A DNA stretch of 64,000 nt, from assembly GCA_026874595.1 (NCBI GenBank), contig CM049311.1:6671676-6735675 (forward strand), written 5' to 3'. Position 1 is the stretch's first letter. Each line of letters starts with the position of its first letter. The DNA comes from Sipunculus nudus (lineage: Eukaryota; Annelida; Sipuncula; Golfingiida; Sipunculidae). Below are positions 13,261 through 24,435 of the stretch, in pieces. The translations under genes were made by a program, and so were the position numbers. The notes beneath the pieces are model-generated. The model was not told the origin of the DNA, did not search any database, and saw only the letters and a program-made list of their open reading frames with translations.

Positions 13261-14446
13261 AGCTAGCAACTTTTGATTGATGTAGAATTTTTAATGTAAA
13301 TTAAGAAGTTAATTAAAACTGAAAATCGTGCAGACCTAGCAACCCGTATCTATTCAGGTGGTATGGTCCCTCTTAAGTCCGCTTTATTATTAACGGGGCT
13401 GCGGCACTCACGCTTCAGTGGTCACTGATCACACCCCGGCCGGTCAGTTACACGTTTGTTTTTGTCGGTGACCCACCCACCCACTTTTCATTTATCGTGA
13501 TACGTTTGTCCTTCATTCTTCTCGTCATGAAACATCTAGTATTCTGGTGTATTTACTATGGTTGATTTGCAATAGGTTGCTTGTTTCCTCGATATATGTT
13601 TAACTCGTGTAACGATATGATGGGCCTTTATTATTTGGCCTTTTTGTAATTGGGTTGAAAATTAAAGGATCATATTATGAATTACACCGCCTTCCTTGTT
13701 GTTTTATAATAGAAGCGTTAATGACAATATATAGCTACACAGACGCATTATCAGAAATCACGCAATCATAATAACTTTTTACTGTGCAATAAGCTTACTG
13801 TTGGCACTGTGAACAGGCATTCACCTACAAAGAGCAAATATTACATAAATTGGGCAAGAAGAATGCAAAAATGCGGAGATTTAAACTAACATCCCAACCA
13901 TGGGCTAGCGGTGTTTTTGGGGGTCGCATCGCCCTGATAGTCATTAAAAGATAAGGTTCAACATCAAAACATGAACCTGTACCAGTACCCGTCTTTTTCT
14001 CGGTCAAGAAGCTATTGCGCTGAGCTATTCGTACAGGGAAAATAATCTAAGATTTGACAAAACACTTCACTGTGATTGTGACATATTCATCACCGGAAAA
14101 CAGAGATATAAACAGTCCCAATTTAGCTGATACTTCAGTCAATGGTAAGTCACACGAGACTGACCGTTGTGACGTTTTTACGACACGTTAACCATTTGTA
14201 AATATTTGACGATACTTTTATGATCATCAGATTATGGTACTTATAGCCGAAAATGTTTAACTGTACATTTGATTATCTTAGCAGGTGGGCAATAGGAGAA
14301 ATTAAATTATATAAGAGGCTGCCATTATAAAAGAAAAATGAGTAACACAACAACATCTGCATATTAATGTCAAATTAAAGTTTAGGCAGTAAAGGTGGAT
14401 CTGATGCATAAAATGCCAAACACATTTTAAAACAATATATATAAAG

Positions 14447-14449
<3 letters not shown>
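13261..14449. other. Non-coding stretch, nothing recognised
   Basis: No supported gene or repeat. Short open frames lack domain resemblance. Confidence 0.45.

Positions 14450-14528
<79 letters not shown>
14450..14528. repeat. (TA)n microsatellite
   Basis: Long TA run interrupted by a short GTTTA segment near 14480. Confidence 0.95.
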
Positions 14529-14529
<1 letters not shown>

Positions 14530-15249
14530 TTCTTGTTCTTGAGGCAACGCAGTCTAGAAATCATTTGCTTTACTGAAAGGTCCATGATAACAAAATATGA
14601 GGACGTTAAATATGAATCAATATCACGGAACGTGCATTTTAGCCTATGGATAATCAGAAAACAAAGTCTTCATGAAAGGGTTTCATCCTTGTTCTTGTGG
14701 AATTTATTGCAACTCTGACTGGAATAATTGTGAACAGGGCACATACTTCTACGAAACCATCTACTTGGTTATTGGGATCTCTATAACATTGACCTTTATC
14801 ACACATTCCGTAGTGTACCTCCAGGTGGTTTATGCTAATATCCCATTTCTGTCAAATGACGTCCCCTTGATAAGTTATACTATTGATTCTTGCTCTTGCA
14901 GATCGACGCTCCTCAATAGTTTTATCTTTCAACAAAATGTTCCTGTGGAGGTGAAGCGTAAAGCTTAGGGCCTTTATAACTACTGTCAACATGTTTTATA
15001 GTGGTATTTTAATCATGAAGCCTTTTCCTCTCTGTCTGTCCTAACCCCTCCGCCCGGTTTACTTTGGAATTATTTCTCAAACCAAACTTTATTTTTATAT
15101 TTTTTTTTGATGAAGGTAACCACGTTCACTTTTTTAATGCTAACTTAACTACGCAAAAGTACATCTGCAGAATTCCATTCCGGTTTCGGACTTTGTGACA
15201 AGGCAGTATCACACGCTTCCTCTCATTTTATATCCTTGCGTCAACCAGG
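14529..15249. other. Non-coding stretch, nothing recognised
   Basis: An open frame at 14672-14968 has no recognisable domain or clear splice signals and is not called as a gene. Confidence 0.45.
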
Positions 15250-15508
15250 CCCGGTTACTACTGCACCTGCAGGCCCTGGGTGCATAATCGTCCCCATTGC
15301 TGGTTCATATCACTGAGGAACTCCTGAAAGGCGTACTCATGTGTGAGTGAAACACGGCCGTTGGGCACGGCCTTCCCATTAAGAATGCAAAGCTCTCATC
15401 CTGGGTGGGGGTCGACCGTGAGAAATCTCTAAGCCTCGGATTGAGATTCCAACTCACGATCTCCCGGCTTTGAGTCCTGTGCTCTTCCACTGAGCCATAG
15501 ACACCGTA
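15250..15508 (-). mobile_element. tRNA-derived SINE
   Basis: On the minus strand a good A box TGGCTCAGTGGAAGAGC (15481-15497) is followed by a B-box-like GAGTTGGAATCTC (15443-15455). The intervening ACTCAAAGCCGGGAGATCG resembles an anticodon-arm region, and a non-tRNA body extends to about 15250. The B box departs from GGTTCGAATC, so this copy is probably inactive. Confidence 0.6.
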
Positions 15509-16638
15509 TGGCTTGATTAAATACTCATAGAGTCTCTGAGAGGGAATATTCTTAACTTACTGGCATATCTAGAGGCAAGACTCACATTAAAATAGCATAT
15601 ATATTTTTGTCGAGCAAATCGAGCCTTGACAAACTTTTAAGCAGGTAATATTTTCAGCCTGCTCGTTATGAGCCTCTAAGTTTCGCATTGAATCATAGGC
15701 TAAATAATATACATGGGCTACAGGGGCAGTTCGGACTGTTACCTGACCACTGAATCTAAGAAAAGTGTACAATATTATGATAATATCATCTCAGCGGCCT
15801 TTCAAAACTTGGATGATAAAAGGCACGTGCTACATTGATAAAAGCAATACATCGAGGACTCCCTCTCTCTCTGTTGCTCTCTCCAATTGAGCACGTAGGA
15901 TTGTTTCCACTAGTGTAACAACTTAACTAACTTACGTAATAATATTTGCTTGGCACTCAGATTTTCCTGGACAATATTTCCTATTACTTGACTTTATAAA
16001 GTAATTTTACCAAAAATATAGCAATAACCGCACGAGTTTAATATATACGTTGCCTCAGTAAGGATATTTGTGTTAGGGAAGCTACAAAAAAGTTGCAAAA
16101 AATTGCATTTCTCCAATCAATATATATCACTCAAGGTGATATAACATGACACCTAAATGGACAAGCCATTATCATACTGATCGTAAAAGTTCATATTACG
16201 TTATCAGTCAATCACAAAATTGTTACACCATGCGCGCAAAATATCAAACAATGTATCATTTGTCCATGAAAATCGTCCTTAGAGCTACATCGCATCTTTC
16301 ACTAAGTATTAATATTGAACATAAATGAGAACACATTATATGTATACTATCGATCCGAACTGTGCGTATACAACATTACCAATGATCAGAAAATACTACT
16401 TGGAACAGACCTACAGGACAGGGAAGCTTTACTGTTGCTCAACAATAAGGAGATCGAGTAGGATATTTTGTATATTTCTTAATATTTTGTGTTAATTTAT
16501 AATTTACATTTATGATTTTATGTTAATGATTTTTTTCGCCGATATATTTCAAAGGAACCATATTAACTGTGAAACACCAGCTGTCCGGTAGTGATACTTT
16601 ATAACAACAGGGATACGGGACATACGAAGACTTCATCT
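15509..16638. other. Upstream region of the glycosyltransferase-like gene
   Basis: No coding feature supported. A pyrimidine-rich stretch ending in an AG at about 16553 could be the acceptor of a 5' untranslated exon, but there is no independent evidence. Confidence 0.4.
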
Positions 16639-18824
16639 ATGGCTCGATATCTATTTCGTGTTCTTAAACGAAATAACCTCGTTCTCCTTCTATCGTTTTC
16701 CCTCCTAAGTTACTTTTACTATAATCTTATACTAAAAAAATTAAACGTTTCCAACACAAAAACCTTGTTCATGACTCAAAAAGATTTACCAAATATGGTA
16801 TCCAGTAGGAACATACTGGAAAGGTTAAGCAGCCTGCTACACGTGGACAAGTCGGACTGGAAGTATGGGCTTGGTCCAAACTCTATAGCAATGGTATCTG
16901 GGATTATCTTTAAAGGGTATTCAAGGAGAGGAACAATCAATATGGAGAACAGTACTCTGTTCAGTTTTTTCCTGCCCTCCTTTTGTAAAACCGTAAGTGC
17001 GGGATTTCAGTATCACTTCTACTTAGCCTATGATTACAATGATGCTGTGCTGCGTGATCCAACGAATGTCACACTGTTTAAATACAAATTTAAGCAAACA
17101 GTTGAACGGCTCTGTCCTACAGATATTGAGTATACCTTGCGGTTACTGAACGTGCCATATGAAGGCAAGCCAACGTGGGCCCAAAGTGATGCAGCGAAGG
17201 AGGCTTACATTGATGGAGTAGAGTATATTTACCGCGTTAATGATGACACAATATTTGATTCACCAGGCTGGGCAGAGGCATTTACAACTGAGCTGGCAAA
17301 GTTCAAACCTCCTTTTGTGGGCACAGTCGGGCCCAACAATCACCGGAAAACTTTGACTTATGAATTCGTACACAGGACGCATCTGGACATTTTCGGAGTA
17401 TATTATCCTCGATTTTTGAGGGATTGGTTTTGCGATACATGGATGACGTATGTGTATGAACCAAACCACATGAAGATGCTGAAGGATATAGAAATTACCC
17501 ATCAGAGGGTTTATGGAACGCGGTATCATATACATGCAAGAAAGGCTGATGAGGCAAGACTACCAGCACAAGTGGAGAAAGACAAGAAAACCCTGCAACG
17601 GTATTCATAATTGTTTATTATTGTTATTTTACTTATTTGTATACAAAGCATATTGGATGTTCATTCCTTTTATTTGTTTATACTATTATATCATTGAAAA
17701 GGAACATGTTACAACATAATATCTTTATAGTTATCGATGCTTTTGTAATTTTTTTTCTAATATGAGAGGGCCTTAACACTAAGTTTTACGATATAAGTTC
17801 AATATTGTGATAATTTAAGGTAACACATGAATCGATGGTACATTTTTAATTCTGGTCGAATATGGGGTATTTTTATCAACTGTATAGTTGTCGCATAAGG
17901 ACTAATTTCATATATGCCTTATTTTTTACATATTTATGCAGATTTACAAAGATAGGTATATTGTATCATATATGAAACATACCTTAAAAGAGATGTATTA
18001 TTTATTTGTAAAAGTCAATTATAAGAGATTGACATGGAAATATGATGGTAATCTATCTATCTATCTATAAGAAATAATCTTCCTCCGCAAGTATTACAGT
18101 GTATTTATTTTCAAACAGGTATATCCGCTACAGGCTATCAAATATTTCCGCTTCTGAAAGAAATGGGACGAATGTGATAAGTATGTCACTTTATGGAGAT
18201 AATATGACTTACACATACGGTGCCATCAGGAACGCCCAACTTCAGCCCGTCCTATTCCCGGGATGGTCACTACGGATTTATGTGGAGGATAGAACAAATA
18301 ATAAATATCCTCTTGTCCCGGAGCGAATTTTACGCCTTCTGAAACACCTGCAAGTTGATGTTTACGAAATAAGTTCGACGGAGCATAATATTGCACCAAA
18401 AATGTGGAAGTTTCTCGTGGCGGATGATCATAATGTTGATTATTTCATCATTCGTGATGTGAATTCGAGGCTAAGCGACCACGACTTTGCCGTTGTTCAT
18501 GAGTGGATGAAACAGAATGATATTTTTAATTGTGTGCAGGATCATCGAAGGCAGGCAAAAGAAAATGTCGGTGGATTATGGGGAGGCAGACCACGTCAGA
18601 TATACGCCATTCTTAAAAAGCCGTGGGGAAGAATGATGGCTGGATATAATGACGCGGACACATTTCTAAAGACAGAAATCTGGCCGCAAGTCAAAGAGTA
18701 TGCATTTTGTCACGACAGTGTATCCAATGGCCAGCTTAGGAACATGGCCCCAATTAACACCATCGGGCAAAATGCAACATACTTAGGTCAACTGTATGAC
18801 GCATATGAACAGCAGATAGATTAA
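16639..18824 (+). CDS. Type II membrane protein with two glycosyltransferase-like regions
   Basis: Two exons, 16639-17600 and 18119-18824, encode 555 residues. The first ATG in the long frame is 16639, followed by a basic patch (RVLKR) and a hydrophobic segment at residues 14-32, the layout of a Golgi type II anchor. The intron (GTATTC...AAACAG) is phase 2 and rejoins an intact Arg codon. The first region (about 60-315) carries N201-D202-D203-T204, a DxD-like metal and nucleotide-sugar site, then VGPNN, a FVHRTHLDIFG block and a WFCDTWMTYVY block. This resembles uncharacterised glycosyltransferase-like proteins common in molluscs (from memory). The second region (about 325-555) has SMSLYGDN, FPGWSLRIYVEDR, KMWKFLVADD, RDVNSRLS, WGGRP and a late CHDS. 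This resembles a separate uncharacterised family with an RDxDSR-type motif, probably also sugar-nucleotide dependent. N-glycosylation sequons (NST, NVT, NMT, NAT) fit a lumenal location. Donor and acceptor are unknown. Confidence 0.82.
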
Positions 18825-20214
18825 AGTGATCGTGAGTGAAACGGTGATGTGTACTCATAATTTATATTTCAACGAGATCTATTTATTTATATAATAAGAA
18901 AAGAAAATTCTAAAGCGGCGTCCTTCCTATCAGAAAGAAGTAAATGATATCACATTGGAAACGACTCAAGGTTGTACATTAAAAAACTCATGTTTATTTG
19001 GGAAAAAGCCAGACAGTATTAATATTAACCGGAAGTATGATACAAAGAGAGCAGAAGTGACAAAAAAAGCAATTATTAGTAAATAAAAGATATGTCACAT
19101 AAAAGGCGATAAAACAAGACTTAAGTAAACTGCGACATCTGGTCTTGCTAATTGTATTTCCATCGGGTAAATTACATGGCAAAATTGGATCGAGAAAGTA
19201 CTATATTACATATGTATATCGTTATTATATGTGTATTATTTTTAAATGCAAGTTTATACCTTAAATACGCAATGAGAATAAATATCAAATCGTAAAAACA
19301 GTTCTAGAATCTAAAGACGGTTCAACTTATGTAATCATTGATTAACGATAACACAGTCTTCATAATGTTGTTGCATTACATCCATTTACCGATATTATTA
19401 TATGTTAGAAGAATACCTTCCACTAGAATGTGTGGCCGGGAGCCAACTATCATGTAACGACGCTTTCATGTGTGTACGCCGTGCCACCTTGCTTCGGCAT
19501 AGGTTCTTCTTGAAATGACAGAACAAGCACTGGCCCTATTTCCTCTCAATGGGCGACTTAAACTTGGTAACAAAAGGAATTGCCTCGTGTCACAAAGGAA
19601 AATAAGTATTTAAATAATAAAATATTTATGATGGTGATTCAGATTTAATTTAATGGATTCTTCCTTAAATATTATTCTTTCCCTACACGTTAACTTTTCC
19701 AGAAAGTTGCTGTTAGACAAATCAAACAAAGAACCATACAAGGAATCGTACAATACCTTGGCCTCTTATAATTTACCCATATTCCTCTCGTTAGTTTCTG
19801 GTGGTCCTTATCGAGTGGAATTCAACTGTTTCAGGCATAGTGAGTTTATTATCTGTAACTTCTAAAAGCGCCCAAATGGGGTTTATATGGTAGACTGAAT
19901 TGTAAATTGATTTATGGTTTACAGAAGAGCGCTGCGTAAGGGAACAAAATTCAATCCCAAAACGATTGGTTATGAATTGTGATAGCCCACGGAATGCGTG
20001 TGAAAGTACACAGAATCTTTTATTTCATCTGAAGTATTACTAGTTGCCTTACAGAGCAGCTGTAGTAAAAATCGAAAACCGATGGTGCTACGTAAACTGA
20101 TTGTATTGCTCAGTTCGGTATGTTTGTTTCTTGCCGGGAATCGTCATATATGGCCAGCATATTGGTATGTTTCGTATTTCCTCTTGTCTGTCTTTTTATT
20201 TGTCTGCAATCTAC
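18825..20214. other. Downstream non-coding stretch
   Basis: No gene recognised. An AATAAA is present near 19274, rather far from the stop at 18824, so the poly(A) site of the upstream gene is not fixed. Confidence 0.45.
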
Positions 20215-21380
20215 TGGCCACAATTTTGCAGCAATCGCTTTGAATTTAATACAGTTGGTGCATAATTGAGATCCCTCGGAGGCTCTTGTTTTTGGACAAT
20301 TTAGGTCCAAAGTTGAGGTCAAGTTCATCGAAAAAGTCATCATTTTTATACCAATAACCTGGTCCAAAATAGTCCTATCTACACATATTAAAGCTCGTGT
20401 TTTGCTCTATGCATTTCCCATTTTATGGTCTGGTCACTTGTCCCTCCCTTTCTGCCTTCACTTAGAGCAACACCTTTGTAGAAATCGTTCTGTTATTTTT
20501 TTTAGTTGGCGTAGGTGTATAATTACTTGGTGTTTCAATTTTCTTTTTTTTTTTCATAATAAAAAGTCCAAGGTCATGGAAAAACTTGAAAACAGTATTT
20601 TCTTCATATCTTTGTCAATAGCTATCATAACCATTCAAATTGTATTTCATTTCATTTACCTCGCCGTAGCCATTCTCTTAAAGTACCAGTTTTTTCAGTT
20701 ACCATGGTTACAGTTTTAAGGAGGGAATAGAATTTCCTTTTTTAAAGATAATTGCTTACAGGAGGCAGCTTTTAATTAGTTTCAGTCGAATTATAACTAG
20801 ATTCGCCGTAACTCGATCGAGCCGTTTTTCATTTAATTTACCTCGCCGTAGCCATTCTCTTAAAGTATCACTTTTTTTCAGTTATCATGGTTACAGTTTT
20901 AAGGAGGGAATAAAATTTCCTTTTTTAAAGATAATTGCTAACAAGAGGCAGCTTTTAATTAGTTTCAATCGATTCTATCACTAGATTCGCCGTAACTCGA
21001 TCGAGCCGTTTTTCGTCAAATGAGATTTTGTTAGAATTCCCTATGTGAACCCTTTTAGGCCGCAATCTTGCAGCAACTGTTTTAAAGGCATTAATTTTTG
21101 TTATTTTTGGTGAATAGCCACCATTATGCGCAGCAGGCAAAAACTATTAAATATCATCATTGAGGAACATTATCAGAACTTTCAATGCATCATCTGCAAC
21201 TAGGTTTAATATGCTTATCCCTGTGGAGACTCGGGAATGTTTTGCCGTTACCATAGTTACCCATTTTAGGGTAAAACATAAGGATATTCAAAACATGGAA
21301 ATTTATTTTTCTATCTCTTATGCAGGCCATCACCTTACTACAATCGCTTTGAAACAGGTTATGTTGGTACATATTTGGAG
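20215..21380. repeat. Three dispersed copies of a short repeat (GGCCACAAT-type)
   Basis: Diverged copies of a motif reading roughly GGCC(A/G)CAATnTTGCAGCAA, then CGnTTTGAA, then a GTTGGT(A/G)CAT tail. They are near 20215-20270, 21058-21098 and 21325-21380, all on the + strand; the tail is clear in the first and third copies. They surround the 180-bp tandem duplication. Confidence 0.5.
20648..21013 (+). repeat. Two tandem ~180-bp units
   Basis: Units begin at about 20648 and 20827, each with TACCTCGCCGTAGCCATTC, then CATGGTTACAGTTTTAAGG, GAGGCAGCTTTTAATTAG and AGATTCGCCGTAACTCGATC, followed by GAGCCGTTTTTC. Only scattered substitutions separate the two. Confidence 0.9.
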
Positions 21381-24086
21381 GATTTTCCTATGTCTATTTT
21401 AATATGGATATCATTGAACCATCCAAAATCACACACACACAAAAATCCTCTTTCTGGTTATGGTCTTCCGTATCTTGATTTTGTTTATTCTTTCTGCATT
21501 TGGGTTTCCTGGTATAGATAGATACGTTTATTGTTTTAAAAATGGAGGTCTATCTTCCAAATATATGGCGTAGAATTGACTAATTTAGTTTCATGTTCAG
21601 GCAAGGGTTAATTAAATGGACATATAAATATATTTAATCTCTGCATATGCACTCTGGCTTTTAAGGAGTAGAAGCAAAATATGTTCTTGCCATTTAAAAT
21701 GTATTCTTTTCAGCCAATCAATGATAGTCATATTTCTTTATATATATTTCTACTACATAAAAATTAGGTAACCTCAAACCACAACTGTGAGAAATATCAT
21801 TTCAGATTTTATAATTTGGCTCAAACACATAATTGATTTTTACTTTTATATTTTGAAGTATTGGTGTTCAGATGGGTACATAATCTGATAACGTGATATA
21901 TAGAGCATTTTAAAGATTTGCTATGATATTGTTAAGATGCAGGAGTGCTCTGAGACCGGTTGAAAATTTCCCCACAAACAATTGTACACTGACATATGGA
22001 TGCACTTAGACTCGTTTGTTTTGCCATTCTCGGTGAGCACTTATTGAAATTCGACTGCCTCCGCGTGTAGGCTAAGAGCATGTGTATAAACGGCTTTTCT
22101 TGCACGTGGAAGTTAATGAATATCCATAGGGCTACGAGCACTTTTCGCATTGTTCACGACTGTATTGCTATTCTTCCCTCTAACGAATATTCCATAAGCA
22201 GGGTCGGGTATAAATGGATAGGTAATGATGAATCAGAAAACACAACAGTCACACAACAACCATTGTGAATGGATCTCCAGCTGAAGCAGATCTTCGAATG
22301 TCATCGACTCATTGTTAACCCTGTTGAGACCACCTCGACGAGGCCGAATAGCGGAGGACGAAGAATGGGTTTACTCTCCAGCTGATGATGGAAGGTGACT
22401 GGTGAGACGCAGACCAGCACCGCATCGTACGGATCGTATGGGAAGATCTCCTAGCATATCCAGACCCCCTAGCATATGTCATGATTTTACTGTTTAGAGT
22501 AAGGAATTACTATATTAGCTAGGGTAAACACAATACATGTATCTTATATCATGGTGTCCTTCATTACTGTGAGCTTTGAGAGTGTGTGTGTGTGTGTGCA
22601 CGAGCGCGTGGTGCAGACACACAGACAACGACGTCGAATGCATCTACCCCATAACAGTTTAGTGTAAAATTCCTTTTGTTCGCTTATCATCCTAACCACA
22701 ATAAAGAAATATGCCGAGCGAGCAATAAAATATATAATACAAACCAGAAACGGATTTTAAAATATAGACGTAAATGTAGACGCAATAGAGCTATCACTGG
22801 GAAAAACATAGATATGGCTAAACACCCAAGAAATCGGTGGTTTTGGCTTAATTAATCATTTTTACGCACCGTTCAAACAATCTATGCGGGGATTTGTCAG
22901 ATTTGTATATAACCCCTCATCAAACAACCCCTGCCTGACTATGTCGATATCGATAATATAGATTCCTGCTACTATTATCATGATATTATATCATATTATT
23001 TAATAATAGTACAGAGGATCTTTTCAACTTTGCTTACTCTGAACCTGGTCCCTTTGGTTTGTCGAAGCAACAGTATCCATGTGTGTTATTGTGCTCTCTA
23101 AATTGAATTATACCAACTAGTCTGATCATTTGTGCCATTGTGACTGCTTTCACTCACTAAAAAATTACCCTAAGAAATGTAAAGTGTTGTCTGCTGTTTA
23201 TGGGTCTACCATATAGGGTTTAATTCAAACATATGGTATGATTTGAATAAGTTACAAATTCAGTATATGCCATGAAATTTATTCCGCACAAAAAATATTA
23301 AAAAAACATTAGGTTTTGCTAGTGGCTTCTAAAGCTCAGTATCCTGTAAACTTAGAGGTCTGAGAATAGAGTAGTTGCCGGTTCCTTGCGATCACTGTTA
23401 GAAATACTGAACGATAATTCAAAATTAAATATCCCCTCAAGATTTATGTCGATGTCAACAACGTGCAATTTTACTTTCACATGCAATATTCACTGTCATC
23501 CCTGCGACGCCAATACTATAGCTAGTGCACACTAGCTACTGACTCGTGGGTCAGATCTTCTTATGTCGATGCACTGAGCTTGCAAAACACTGCGGCCTCT
23601 TCTTTGTCTGCACTCCCCTTGGAAAAGCTGGTCTAATTGATTGATACCCTAGTGGATATCGAACTTTTTTCTAATTGGTGGCTTTCCAAATCCATTTTCC
23701 TCCTCATCGACACCTAATGTCAAGAACCAACCATTGCTGCTGTTTTAGAAGCTTCAAGGAATTATTTTTATATTTAAGGTGTGGTTATCATCAGTTTAGA
23801 ATCTAATGTTTCAGTAACCAGCCCAATGTTGAATGATCATGTCCCTTAACCTTTTTTAACCCTTCCTAAATGTTATTTTTTCTCAACCAAGAGTGTGCTT
23901 TTGATATTGATTCAGATCTTCCATTCTTGCACAATAACTTGCACGATACGATCCATTCATGGCCAGCAATTTACCTTGCAGTCTTCAACATTTAGGGTTT
24001 TTTACTGTCATAACGGAGTTCACCTTATCTATCTCGGCGCATGTCTCACAACCAACGAAGCGGATATGATTAGATATCTTCTATAG
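21381..24086. other. Non-coding stretch with a short (GT)n tract
   Basis: A (GT)n run lies at about 22581-22598. No supported gene was found; the short open frames at 21.9-22.3 kb and 23.9-24.1 kb have no recognised domains. Confidence 0.45.
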
Positions 24087-24170
24087 TAGGAAATAGGACC
24101 TCCTTTAGCAAAGCATGGCCGAAATTTATGCCATTGGGCTTTCTGGGTGCGGGATAAAATATATAAAATT
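24087..24170 (+). repeat. Short interspersed repeat, copy 1 of 2
   Basis: Shares the ordered blocks GGACCTCCTTTAGCA, GTGGCC or ATGGCC followed by AAA, TTAT(A/G)CCA, a CTGGG segment and a trailing A/T tract with 27468-27560. Confidence 0.55.
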
Positions 24171-24211
24171 GTATAGCTCATTATGTTAATTTTGTGATTA
24201 ATGGTGAATGG

Positions 24212-24236
24212 TATTTTTTTTTTTTTTTTTTTTTTT
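24212..24236. repeat. Poly(T) tract
   Basis: Run of about 25 T bases; could be the reverse-complement tail of a retroposed sequence. Confidence 0.9.
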
Positions 24237-24371
24237 ATTTTCGCTTTTTTACCACACTCAACAAGCTTGATATTACTCACAAAACATAATAAAATGTTTC
24301 TGTAAGACAAAAAAAGTTTTGGATTTCGAATGCACCATATGTGAGCTTAATATCTTACTCCATTGGTTAAA

Positions 24372-24435
24372 CGGCTTCTGTGTCTAGGGGTAGACCGCCG
24401 TACTCAAAGCCGGGTGACGGGGAGTTAGGTGCTCA
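24372..24435 (+). mobile_element. tRNA-derived SINE head fragment
   Basis: A-box-like GTGTCTAGGGGTAGACCGC at 24380-24398, then CCGTACTCAAAGCCGGGTGAC, then a degenerate B-box region GGGAGTTAGG. The order matches a tRNA-derived SINE head. No cloverleaf is complete. Confidence 0.45.

Noticed and set aside
14672-14968. 98-residue + strand open frame with a hydrophobic stretch
   Set aside because: No start context, splice partner or family resemblance; AT-rich chance frame.
23520-23720. Possible LINE reverse-transcriptase fragment
   Set aside because: A weak resemblance in a few residues only, with stops; not supportable without a search.
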